This document shows, piece by piece, positions 53,461-61,654 of a stretch of 64,000 nt of DNA. The position numbers and the translations under genes are program-made. The DNA is from Rhizobium esperanzae (lineage in GTDB: Bacteria > Pseudomonadota > Alphaproteobacteria > Rhizobiales > Rhizobiaceae): contig NZ_MXPU01000010.1 of the NCBI RefSeq assembly GCF_002204185.1, positions 1-64,000 on the forward strand. Reading direction: 5' to 3'. Position 1 is the first letter of the stretch. Every line of letters starts with the position of its first letter. The notes below the pieces were generated by a model, which had not been told where the DNA came from, did no database searches, and saw nothing but the letters and a program-made list of their open reading frames with translations.

Positions 53461-54177
53461 TTAGCCCGCGGGCAGGCGGATGGTGAAGCGGCTGCCGGTT
53501 TCGTCCGAATGCTCGAGACTGATATCGCCGCCAAGTGCCTTCAGAAGTTCCTGCGCCGTCGTCAGGCCGAGACCGGCGCCAGGGGTTGCCCCCGCCTTCG
53601 GCAATTTCCAGAACGGCTCGAAGATCCGCTCTCGATAGGCGGGATCGATGCCGGTCCCGTTATCGGAAATCCGGATGAACCAGTTCGCCCCCTCTTGCTC
53701 AGCCGCGATCGCCACATGCAGCGGCGATGCGCTGCGATAGGTGAGGGCGTTGGAAATGATCTGCCTCAGCACCAGGCCGAACAGCGCGGGATCGGTGCGG
53801 ATGGAGGGGAGGCTCTGACTGGCGAGCGTCGCGTCGCGCGCCCCCGTCTCCTCGATGAGGTCGCTCCAGATTCTTTCGGCCAGGGCCTTCAGCTCGACCT
53901 TTTCCAGCGTTACCTGCGGCGCCCCGCCGGCAAGGCTCATCAGTGCCTTGGTGAGGCGTTGTGCGGCTTGCGCTTTTTCCAGGATCATCCTGAGGCTCTG
54001 AAGCTGTTCGCCGTCGAGTGTCTCCTCGAGATCGTCGAGCAGCAGCTCGGCATACATGGCGATATGGCGCAGCGGCGATTGCAGGTCGTGCGAGGCGGTT
54101 GCGAGAAAGCGCTTGATGCGCTCCTCGTTATCGCCGGCAATATTGCTCTCAAGTGGTTTCGTCGGGTTGGATGACAT
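53461..54177 (-). CDS. Small soluble histidine kinase
   Basis: A 238-residue kinase consisting only of HisKA and HATPase domains. H box: FLATASHDLQSPLRHIAMYA (about 29-48); N box: IISNALTYRSASPL; G boxes: ISDNGTGIDPAYRERIF and TPGAGLGLTTAQELL. No sensor or membrane segment is visible, so it must receive its signal through a partner. It is convergent with the LuxR/receiver pair, whose receiver could be its substrate. Located between that pair and the secDF terminator. Confidence 0.9.
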   Translation of the reverse strand: MSSNPTKPLESNIAGDNEERIKRFLATASHDLQSPLRHIAMYAELLLDDLEETLDGEQLQSLRMILEKAQAAQRLTKALMSLAGGAPQVTLEKVELKALAERIWSDLIEETGARDATLASQSLPSIRTDPALFGLVLRQIISNALTYRSASPLHVAIAAEQEGANWFIRISDNGTGIDPAYRERIFEPFWKLPKAGATPGAGLGLTTAQELLKALGGDISLEHSDETGSRFTIRLPAG

Positions 54178-54292
54178 CTGGCGGTTTCCCCGATCTCTGC
54201 TGCGGCTCGCGCTCTTTTTCAGCCACGCGACGGACGCTGTAATATCTTGAATTGCTGCATAATTTTATCCTGGCAATAGGCAACAATAAAAA

Positions 54293-54322
54293 GAGGGCGC
54301 CGGCTCTGCAACCGGCGCCCTC
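54293..54322 (-). terminator. Factor-independent terminator of secDF
   Basis: GAGGGCGCCGG (54293-54303) and CCGGCGCCCTC (54312-54322) form a perfect 11-bp stem with an 8-base loop. On the minus strand the stem is followed by TTTTT. It lies 27 bases after the secDF stop. Stem, loop and T tract are all as expected. Confidence 0.9.
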
Positions 54323-54348
54323 TTCAAGGATGCGTTAACGACCCGTTT

Positions 54349-56898
54349 TCAGCTCGCCGACTTGCGCGAGCGGCCCTCTTCCGGCGGGATGATTTCGGCT
54401 GCCGCATCGGTTGCCAGTGCCGCCTTGGCATGGCGGCGGCGCCAGTCGCCGAGGAACAGCAGGATCGGTGCGGCGATGAAGATCGACGAGGCGCCGGCCA
54501 CCAAAATGCCGAAGACCATCGGGATCGCAAAGCTCGAAACGGCGCTGCCGCCCCAGATCGCCATGGGCACCAGGGCGAGGAAGGCCGTCGCATTTGTGTA
54601 AAGGCTTCGCGCCAGGGTCTCATTGATCGACTTGTCGATGATCTCGCGCAGCGGCATCGACTTGTAGAGCCGCATGTTTTCGCGCATGCGGTCGTAGACG
54701 ACGACCTTGTCGTTCACCGAATAGCCGACGAGCGTCAGGATGGCGGCGATGGCCGTGAGGTTGAAGTCGAGCCCGGTGATGGCGAAGAAGCCGATCGCCT
54801 TGGTGACGTCGAGCACCAGCGTGACGATGGCGCCGACGGCAAACGGCCATTCGAACCGAACCCAGATATAGATGAGCATAGCCAAGCTGGCGATTACGAC
54901 CGACAGGATGCCGGCCGAGGCAAGCTCGCCGCTGACCTTCGGACCGATGACGTCGGTGCCTTCGACAGTGGCGCTCGGATCGATCTTGGCGACTTCTGCC
55001 TTCAGCTTGGTCACCGCAGCCGTCTGCGCCTCTTCGCCGCCTTCCTGCCGCTGCGCCCGAACGAGAATGCTGTTGTTGTCGCCGAAGGTCTGCAGCGTGA
55101 TTTCGCCGAGGCCGAGACTATCGAGACCCTCGCGGAACTTCGCAAGATCGGCCGCTTCTTTCGTCTTGACCGACATCTGGATGCCGCCGCGGAAATCGAC
55201 GCCGTAGTTGAGGCCGGGATGGATGAAGAGCACGACGGAGGCGATCGAAAGCAGCGCCGAAACGGTGACGCCGAAGAAGCGCGCCTTCATGAACTGGATG
55301 TGCTTGTCGTAAGGGCTGAAGGGGATCAACGGCCGGATGTTCAGCACCTTGAACCTGCGGCGGCGGGTAATCTCGATCATCGCGACGCGAACGAAGGCGA
55401 CCGAGGTGAACATCGAGATGATCAGGCCGAGCGCCATGGTCACGGCAAAGCCGCGAACCGGCCCGGAACCGAACCAGAACAGGATGGCCGCAGCGATCAG
55501 AGCCGTCATGTTGCCGTCGATAATGGTCGAATAGGCACGATTGAAGCCCGTATCGATTGCGGCAAAGGCGCCCTTGCCCTTGCGGGTCTCTTCACGAATA
55601 CGTTCATTGATCAGGACGTTCGCATCGACCGCGAGGCCGATGCCGAGCACGACGCCGGCAATACCCGGCAGCGTCAGCGTTGCGCCGACCAGCGTCAGCG
55701 CGGAGAAGGTCAGGATCGTGTGGATCAGCAGCGCCACATTCGCCAGGATGCCCCAGGTGCCGTAGAGCACGAAGATGAAGGCCGCGACGAGGATGAAGCC
55801 GACGATACCGGAATAGATGCCCATCTTGATCGCGTCGGCGCCGAGGTCGGCGCCGACGGTGCGCTCCTCGATGACGGTCAGCTTGGCGGGCAGGGCGCCG
55901 GCGCGCAGCATGGCGGCAAGCGTGGTGGCGCTGTCGGCCGAGAAGTTACCGGAGATCTGGCCGGAACCGCCGGTGATTGGCTCGCGGATGACGGGAGCGC
56001 TCAGCACCTTGTCGTCGAGGACGATGGCGAAGGGATTGCCAACATTCTGGCGGGTGATCTCGGCAAAGCGGGTGGCGCCGGCGCTGTCGAAGCGGAAGCT
56101 GACGATCGGCTCGTGCGTGTTGGGGTCGAAGCCGACGCGCGCATCCGAAAGGCGGTCGCCGGAGATTTCGACGCGGTCGAGCACCGGATAGGAGCGGCCT
56201 TCGTCATCCTGCATCATGGTGACGCCAGGGCCGGGCTGGTTGTTCGGCGCCAGCATGTGGAACGACATCTTGGCCGTGGAACCCAGAAGTTCGCGCAGGT
56301 GCGACGGATCCTGCGCGCCGGGAAGCTGGACGAGCACGCGATTGGCGCCGATACGTTGAATGGTCGGCTCGGAGACGCCGACCTGGTCGACGCGCTGGCG
56401 GATGACTTCAAGGCTCTGCTGGACGGCGTTGTCGACATTGGCGGAGATGCCGGCCGGCGAGAAGGCCACGGTGATGGTCGCTCCATTCGCGGTGACCGTC
56501 AGGTCGGCCTGGCCAGCGCTGAGGCCGGTGCCGATCGGGTTGGCGAGCGTCTTGAGGTCGGTAACGGCCGCATCGCTCTGCGAGGCGTCTGCAAGCGTCA
56601 CGACGATCTGGTTTTGATTGCGCACGACGGCCTTCGGCTGGATGCCCTTTTCACGCAGTACGCGGCGGGCGTCCTGAAGCAGGGACTGCAGCCGCTCCTT
56701 GGTCAGATCCGCCTCGTCGACTTCAAGAACGAGATGCGAGCCGCCGCGAAGGTCAAGGCCGAGCGACACCTGCTCATGCGGCAGCCATGAAGGGATGCGC
56801 TGGAGGACGGATTGCGACAGGACGTTCGGCAGGGCGATCAAGATGCCCACTACGATGATCACCGTATAGGTGAGCACCAGCCATGGTGAAGTACGCAT
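54349..56898 (-). CDS. secDF: Fused protein-export membrane protein SecDF
   Basis: An 849-residue fusion of SecD and SecF, which use the proton gradient to pull exported proteins out of the SecYEG channel. The SecD part begins MRTSPWLVLTYTVIIVVGIL, has HEQVSLGLDLRGGSHLVLEV (about 41-60) and six membrane helices with GVVLGIGLAVDANVLINERI. The SecF part starts near HIQFMKARFFGVTVSALLSI (about 555) and has GLNYGVDFRGGIQMSVKTK and LTLVGYSVNDKVVVYDRMRE. Fusion is normal in several alphaproteobacteria. The start at 56898 gives the standard N terminus; the frame is open 19 codons upstream. Confidence 0.96.
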   Translation of the reverse strand: MRTSPWLVLTYTVIIVVGILIALPNVLSQSVLQRIPSWLPHEQVSLGLDLRGGSHLVLEVDEADLTKERLQSLLQDARRVLREKGIQPKAVVRNQNQIVVTLADASQSDAAVTDLKTLANPIGTGLSAGQADLTVTANGATITVAFSPAGISANVDNAVQQSLEVIRQRVDQVGVSEPTIQRIGANRVLVQLPGAQDPSHLRELLGSTAKMSFHMLAPNNQPGPGVTMMQDDEGRSYPVLDRVEISGDRLSDARVGFDPNTHEPIVSFRFDSAGATRFAEITRQNVGNPFAIVLDDKVLSAPVIREPITGGSGQISGNFSADSATTLAAMLRAGALPAKLTVIEERTVGADLGADAIKMGIYSGIVGFILVAAFIFVLYGTWGILANVALLIHTILTFSALTLVGATLTLPGIAGVVLGIGLAVDANVLINERIREETRKGKGAFAAIDTGFNRAYSTIIDGNMTALIAAAILFWFGSGPVRGFAVTMALGLIISMFTSVAFVRVAMIEITRRRRFKVLNIRPLIPFSPYDKHIQFMKARFFGVTVSALLSIASVVLFIHPGLNYGVDFRGGIQMSVKTKEAADLAKFREGLDSLGLGEITLQTFGDNNSILVRAQRQEGGEEAQTAAVTKLKAEVAKIDPSATVEGTDVIGPKVSGELASAGILSVVIASLAMLIYIWVRFEWPFAVGAIVTLVLDVTKAIGFFAITGLDFNLTAIAAILTLVGYSVNDKVVVYDRMRENMRLYKSMPLREIIDKSINETLARSLYTNATAFLALVPMAIWGGSAVSSFAIPMVFGILVAGASSIFIAAPILLFLGDWRRRHAKAALATDAAAEIIPPEEGRSRKSAS

Positions 56899-56982
56899 GA
56901 TGTATTCCTTGATAATGGAGAGCCGGCGCTTGGACGCTGGCGGTGTATTCGTCAATTTATCATGCGCCGCTCGGCGCAGGCC

Positions 56983-57375
56983 TTAGGCGACCGTCGGCGG
57001 CGCGCGCGGCTGATAAATCCTGAAAACGGCGGCAGGAAGCGGCGCTTCGAGTGCCGGAACAGGGGTGGCCATGTTCCGGCCGGCGAAATCGACGACTGGC
57101 GGAGCGGCAAGGGCAGGCGATCCGGCATCATGCATTGCCTGCTTGGTCGCAAGCTTGCGGTCGGCGGCAAGCACGCCGCGCACCGCATCGCGCGCGGTCA
57201 GTTGCTGCGGCTGTGGGTCGCGGCCGGAAGAGGAAAGGGTATTGTTGAGAGCCGCCGCTGGCGAAATGACCAGATTGCCGCCGAAAAGCAGGCCGATATA
57301 GGCGAGGATGGCGAAGAGAAGGGAAGCGGCGATACGGCTCGTCAGACGGTGCTGATCCAGCCCCATCTCCTCCAT
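56983..57375 (-). CDS. Hypothetical single-pass membrane protein
   Basis: About 130 residues with one membrane helix near the N terminus (SRIAASLLFAILAYIGLLFG) and a long Ala/Pro-rich tail outside or inside the membrane (SPALAAPPVVDFAGRNM, then PALEAPLPAAVF). No domain is recognised. The start is uncertain: ATG 57375 is chosen, with a TTG at 57405 and another ATG at 57366 also possible. It lies between the CPA2 antiporter and secDF genes on the same strand. The base pattern is codon-like, so I think it is real. Confidence 0.55.
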   Translation of the reverse strand: MEEMGLDQHRLTSRIAASLLFAILAYIGLLFGGNLVISPAAALNNTLSSSGRDPQPQQLTARDAVRGVLAADRKLATKQAMHDAGSPALAAPPVVDFAGRNMATPVPALEAPLPAAVFRIYQPRAPPTVA

Positions 57376-57420
57376 CCCGGCGATGTCACTCCCGTATCGG
57401 CTCAAAAGCGCGCCAATCTC

Positions 57421-59238
57421 TCATTCTCGCTCCGGCGGAGCAGTGCCCGTCGGGATAATTGTAGCAGGCTCCTGCCTGTCTTCATAGGAAACACTCTCAT
57501 GATGCACTTGAGCCAGCCGGTCAACCATGCCAAGCGCGATTTCGCGTTCGCCCATGATGACGGTGTCGGCGCCGTATTGTTTCAGCTCGTCGACCTCGGC
57601 GTCGGAATGGGCGCGGGCGACGATGAGGATCGAGGGATTGACGCTGCGCGCCTGCTCGGCGATGCGGCAGGCCTCGAAGGCGTTGGGGATGGCGATGGCA
57701 AGGCTGCGCGCAGCTGAAAGATTGGCCAGATCGAGCGTCTCCCGCGCCACCGCATTGCCCATGAAGGCTTCGATCCCTTGCGCTTTCAATTCGCCGATGC
57801 GCTTGTCGGAATCCTCAATGACGAGGAAGGGCGTGCCTGACGATTTGAGATTCTGCCCGACGATCCTGCCGACCCGGCCGTAGCCGATGAGGATGGCGTG
57901 ACCGTTAAGTGGGCTCGGATGCACCTCGTCGTCCCCAGGCGGCACCTGCTCCTGCGCGGCTCCCTCATCCGCGGCCGAAGACGGATCGGCTGCCGTTTCC
58001 TCGCGCCTTGCGCTTTCGAGAACAGGCCGCATGCGGTCGCAGAGGAAGAACAGCAGCGGATTGAGAATGATCGAGATGATGGCGCCGGCAAGGATCAGGT
58101 CGCGGCCCTCCTCCGGCAACAGCCCTAGTTCGACGCCGAGAGCGGCGAGGATGAAGGAGAATTCACCGATCTGACCGAGGCTTGCCGAAATCGTCAGCGC
58201 CGTACCGGGCGGCTTCTTGAAGGCGAGCACGATCAGAAAGGCGGCCACCGATTTGCCGATGACGATGATGAAGACGGTGGCGAGAATAGGCAGCGGCCTG
58301 TCGATCAGAATGTTCGGGTCGAACAGCATGCCGACCGAGACGAAGAAGAGCACGGCAAAGGCGTCGCGCAGCGGCAGGCTTTCCTGGGCGGCGCGATGGC
58401 TGAGCTCACTTTCGGCCAGCACCATGCCGGCGAAGAAGGCGCCGAGCGCCAGCGACACGCCGAACAGCTTCGCCGCGCCGAAGGCGACGCCAAGCGCGAT
58501 GGCGAGCACACCGAGTCGGAAGAGCTCGCGCGAGCCGGTATGGGCGATGCGGTGCATGGTCCAGGGAATGAGCTTGCGGCCGAAGACCAGCATCAGCGCC
58601 ACGAACAGCGCCACCTTGACGAGCGTCATGGCGATCATGCCGCCGATGCCGAGATCGAGGCCGAGCAGGCTGTTCAGACCCGCCGACAGCGGCTCGACAG
58701 GGCCATGGCCGCCGCCGATGCTGGCTGCCGCCGGGATCAGCACCAGCGCCAGCACCATGGCGAGGTCTTCGACGATCAGCCAGCCAACGGCAATCCGGCC
58801 GCGCTCCGTCTCCACCAGCCGGCGCTCCTGTAGCGCCTTCAGCAGCACGACGGTAGAGGCGACCGAAAGCGCCAGCCCAAAGACCAGGCTGCCGCCGGTC
58901 GGCCAGCCCATGAAGGCGCCGAGGCCCCAGCCGAGCAAAGTCGCAAAACCGATCTGCACGATCGCGCCGGGCAGCGCGATGCCGCGGACCGATAGCAGGT
59001 CTTTGAGCGAGAAATGCAGCCCAACGCCGAACATCAGCAGGATGACGCCTATTTCGGCCAACTCCGGTGCGAGGCTCTGATCGGCCACGTAACCGGGCGT
59101 ATGCGGCCCGACCAGCACCCCGGCGATCAGGTAGCCGACGAGCGGCGGCATGCGCATTCGATGAGCAAGCGCGCCGAAGATGAAAGCCAGCACGAGGCCG
59201 CCGACGATCGTCGAAATCAAGGGCGTATCGTGCGGCAT
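57421..59238 (-). CDS. CPA2 cation:proton antiporter with RCK domain (KefB/YbaL-like)
   Basis: A 605-residue monovalent cation:proton antiporter. The first 380 residues have 12 helices (LISTIVGGLVLAFIFGALAH at the start, EIGVILLMFGVGLHFSLKDL at about 62-81). The C-terminal RCK_N Rossmann domain is clear: HAILIGYGRVGRIVGQNLKS, VIEDSDKRIGELKAQGIEAF and LKQYGADTVIMGEREIA, which binds NAD(H) or similar. It likely exports K+ or Na+ under stress; YbaL is the closest type by architecture. The ATG at 59238 has GGGAG 7 bases upstream. Divergent from an XRE-type regulator. Confidence 0.93.
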   Translation of the reverse strand: MPHDTPLISTIVGGLVLAFIFGALAHRMRMPPLVGYLIAGVLVGPHTPGYVADQSLAPELAEIGVILLMFGVGLHFSLKDLLSVRGIALPGAIVQIGFATLLGWGLGAFMGWPTGGSLVFGLALSVASTVVLLKALQERRLVETERGRIAVGWLIVEDLAMVLALVLIPAAASIGGGHGPVEPLSAGLNSLLGLDLGIGGMIAMTLVKVALFVALMLVFGRKLIPWTMHRIAHTGSRELFRLGVLAIALGVAFGAAKLFGVSLALGAFFAGMVLAESELSHRAAQESLPLRDAFAVLFFVSVGMLFDPNILIDRPLPILATVFIIVIGKSVAAFLIVLAFKKPPGTALTISASLGQIGEFSFILAALGVELGLLPEEGRDLILAGAIISIILNPLLFFLCDRMRPVLESARREETAADPSSAADEGAAQEQVPPGDDEVHPSPLNGHAILIGYGRVGRIVGQNLKSSGTPFLVIEDSDKRIGELKAQGIEAFMGNAVARETLDLANLSAARSLAIAIPNAFEACRIAEQARSVNPSILIVARAHSDAEVDELKQYGADTVIMGEREIALGMVDRLAQVHHESVSYEDRQEPATIIPTGTAPPERE

Positions 59239-59281
59239 CGCTGTCTCCCGATCTGGAAATCCCATGTATAATATGACATAT

Positions 59282-59569
59282 ATGGTCTATCTCGACCAAT
59301 ATGGGCAGCCGGAAATCATGGGTCAAGGCGCAAGGGAAACAATTCTCACCCCGGCTCTCTGCCGCGCGGCGCGCGGCCTGCTGGATTGGACTCAGGCCGA
59401 TCTGGCCGAAAGAGCCGCCGTTTCGCGCAGCACCATCCGCGATTACGAGGGACGCCGCCACGACATCCACCGCGCGACGGAGGCGCAGCTGCGTCTCGCA
59501 TTCGAAAAGGGAGGTGTCAGGTTCGTCGAGATCGAAGGGGCAGGCACCGGCCTCTGCCTGCCCAATTGA
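59282..59569 (+). CDS. XRE-type helix-turn-helix regulator
   Basis: About 95 residues with an XRE-like DNA-binding domain (LTPALCRAARGLLDWTQADL, then ERAAVSRSTIRDYEGRRHDI, about residues 23-62) and a short C-terminal end (GGVRFVEIEGAGTGLCL). Proteins of this shape are common small regulators in Rhizobiales. The start is uncertain: ATG codons at 59264, 59273, 59282 and 59318 are all in frame. It lies only a few tens of bases from the divergent antiporter start, so the two promoters must overlap. Confidence 0.8.
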   Translation: MVYLDQYGQPEIMGQGARETILTPALCRAARGLLDWTQADLAERAAVSRSTIRDYEGRRHDIHRATEAQLRLAFEKGGVRFVEIEGAGTGLCLPN

Positions 59570-59585
59570 ACAGGCCGAAGCCGTC

Positions 59586-61007
59586 TCAGGGCGCCAGGCA
59601 GCCGGCGGAGACTTTGTAGATGTAAAGCGCCTTGCCCTTGTAATAGCCTGCGGTCGGCTGCCAGTTCTTCAGGACCTCCGGCGTTTCGGCGGCACAGGTG
59701 AGGGGGGCGTCCGTCAGGAAAAGCACCTTGCCGGTGACGTCGGTGGGCAGCGCGAACTCCTGCTCGTAATAGCTCTCCGGAAGTCCTGCGGGCGCCCGGG
59801 CATAGATCCGGTAGGGTGCGCCGCGCAGCGTATAGAAGAGATCGGCGACCATGTCGCGGTTGTTGGTGACGATGATGTCGGTGCCTGCCTGAGCTGCAAG
59901 GGCTCCCGCCTCGCGGCTGACCTCGGCGCGGCCGAGATAGCGCTTCATCAATTCGTCGCCGTTCGGCAACAGCAATTGCTGCGGAAAGATGGTCGCCAGC
60001 GGAAAGAGCAGGCTTGCGATGCCGTTGATGGTGAGCGACAGCCTAAGCCCCTTCGGCCACATCCGATAAAGCAGCCAGACTGCAAGGATGGTTCCGGCGA
60101 CATAGGCGGTTACGGCCCAGTTGGCATAGGCTTTCGCGACCGTCGCCTGCAGCGTGATCAGCACCACCACCGGCATCGACAGCCAGATCAGCATCTTTTC
60201 GCCGTCGTCGCTCCGGCCCTTGATCATGCGATAGACCGCCCAGAGCATTGCGAAGAAAATGATCGGTCCGACGACGCCGAATTGGGCGGAGAAGAATTCG
60301 AGCCCGCGCCGCAGATTGATGCCGAGGTTGCTCCAATGGGCGATATCCTGCGTGTGGCGCACCGTCGTATTGTCGTGTTGCAGGTTCCACCAGAGGTTCG
60401 GCAAGGCGACGACAGCCGCAACCGCGACAGCGATGATGAAGTCCCGAACCGCGATGCGCGCCGACGGAATGAGCAGGAGGGCGATTGCGCCGCCCGGTAC
60501 GACGAACAGCACGGCATATTTCGTCAGGAAGGCGAGGCCGACGCCGAGGCCCATGACGAGCGCCAGTCCGACGGAGCGCCGCTGCGTCAGGCCGAAATAG
60601 GCGAGCAAGGCGATGGCGATGAAGAACAGCAGGATGACGTCGGTCGAGAAGAACACCGAAGAAAGTGCTACGCCGGGAAGCGTAATGTAGGTGGCGCCCG
60701 TCCAGCCTTCTATCTCAGGCCCGACGAAACGCTTTGCCACCTTCATCAGCACCAGTGCCGCCGCCATGTGGATCAGCGGTCCGAGCAGCCTGATGAAATA
60801 GATGGCGTTGGAGCCGGAAAGCTCCGTCATCGCCCGGATCACCCAGGCGATCATCGGCGGTTTCGAATAGTAGCCGAGATCGAGATTCTGCGACCAGAAC
60901 CAGTACTGTGCCTCGTCGACAAACAGGTCTGTGGCATCGAAATGCAGCGTGACGACACGCCAGAGCGTGAAGCCTAAAACGATGAGGAGACCAGATCTGG
61001 GGGACAT
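59586..61007 (-). CDS. Glycosyltransferase family 39 / ArnT-like membrane protein
   Basis: A 473-residue membrane glycosyltransferase of the PMT/ArnT (GT39/GT83) superfamily, which uses polyprenyl-phosphate sugars on the periplasmic side. The acidic N-terminal loop DLFVDEAQYWFWSQNLDLG (about 27-45) and YYSKPPMIAWVIRAMTE (about 46-62) are diagnostic. About ten helices follow and a small C-terminal periplasmic part (ETPEVLKNWQPTAGYYKGKA). The acceptor, protein, lipid A or glycan, is unknown. It ends 16 bases after the XRE gene in convergent orientation. Confidence 0.9.
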   Translation of the reverse strand: MSPRSGLLIVLGFTLWRVVTLHFDATDLFVDEAQYWFWSQNLDLGYYSKPPMIAWVIRAMTELSGSNAIYFIRLLGPLIHMAAALVLMKVAKRFVGPEIEGWTGATYITLPGVALSSVFFSTDVILLFFIAIALLAYFGLTQRRSVGLALVMGLGVGLAFLTKYAVLFVVPGGAIALLLIPSARIAVRDFIIAVAVAAVVALPNLWWNLQHDNTTVRHTQDIAHWSNLGINLRRGLEFFSAQFGVVGPIIFFAMLWAVYRMIKGRSDDGEKMLIWLSMPVVVLITLQATVAKAYANWAVTAYVAGTILAVWLLYRMWPKGLRLSLTINGIASLLFPLATIFPQQLLLPNGDELMKRYLGRAEVSREAGALAAQAGTDIIVTNNRDMVADLFYTLRGAPYRIYARAPAGLPESYYEQEFALPTDVTGKVLFLTDAPLTCAAETPEVLKNWQPTAGYYKGKALYIYKVSAGCLAP

Positions 61008-61110
61008 GAACCGAGTGTTCCGCTGACATGAAAGGCGCGAGTGCGATTACACCAAAGGCGCCGGACTGCCAACGGGGAATGGAATGGATCGGCTTGGAGC
61101 CAGAGGAGCT

Positions 61111-61224
61111 TCAGAACACCCGAAGCATGCGGATGTCGCGGTTTGCGGCGAGGAAATCGAGGCGGGCGATGGCGGCAAGCACGCCCATTGCGATCAAGCA
61201 GGAACCCAATCCGAGAACAATCAT
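61111..61224 (-). CDS. Small 37-residue membrane peptide
   Basis: A short minus-strand gene, MIVLGLGSCLIAMGVLAAIA followed by RLDFLAANRDIRML and a stop, with codon use like the region. One hydrophobic helix (residues 1-20) and a basic tail suggest a single-pass inner-membrane peptide. The ATG at 61224 has AAGGA about 8 bases upstream. It lies between the glycosyltransferase gene on the same strand and the che operon on the other. No family is recognised; it is too short for most gene callers. Confidence 0.55.
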   Translation of the reverse strand: MIVLGLGSCLIAMGVLAAIARLDFLAANRDIRMLRVF

Positions 61225-61654
61225 TGCTCTGTCCTTGTCGACGTCATGTCTTGGTTGTCGACCGGCCTATAGCACGGAGCTTGCGTGTGCCTTGTAGCAG
61301 GCGTGCAACTCCATGGAAGTATTTCCTGTGAACTGCCTTGAATTGCTCCAAAAGCCTGCTCCTGGAAAGGCGTATTAACCTTCGGGCAAGGAATTAACCA
61401 TAAACATTGGGTTACACGTCGGAATGGGAAGATGTGCTCGTTCCCAGCAGGCATGACGCCGTACCGCCGTACCGGGTCGATCCGGTATCCATCTCTTCAG
61501 ACAGCTTCGAAACATAGCTGATCAAGGGCTTTTACCTGCCGGTCGTCGCCGGTGGTGAAGACCGGCTCCGCGCTTGCGTTCATCGAATGCTGCAAAAGTT
61601 TTTTGCCGGGCATTCGCCTGGAAAGTGGGTCGGGGACAGGCGTTGAGGCAGGAC
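61225..61654. other. Regulatory space upstream of the che operon
   Basis: About 430 bases without a gene of usual size, holding the promoter of the chemotaxis operon. It has a TTAACC direct repeat at 61375 and 61394 (listed separately) and an AT-rich part around 61380-61410 (AATTAACCATAAACATTGGG). No clear -35/-10 pair is visible to me. The start of icpA at 61655 is preceded by GAGGCAGGAC. Confidence 0.45.
61375..61401. promoter_or_regulatory. TTAACC direct repeat upstream of icpA
   Basis: TTAACC at 61375-61380 and again as TTAACCAT at 61394-61401, 19 bases apart, in the most AT-rich part of the space before the che operon. TTAACCAT resembles a half-site of the alphaproteobacterial regulator CtrA (TTAA-N7-TTAA full site), but the full spacing is not met. 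It could also simply be part of the core promoter. Confidence 0.3.

Noticed and set aside
54430..56790. A 786-residue open frame on the + strand, antisense to secDF
   Set aside because: It is the complement of a strongly conserved gene; the protein is Asp/Arg/Gly/Ala-rich with no recognisable domain, typical of antisense shadows in GC-rich DNA.
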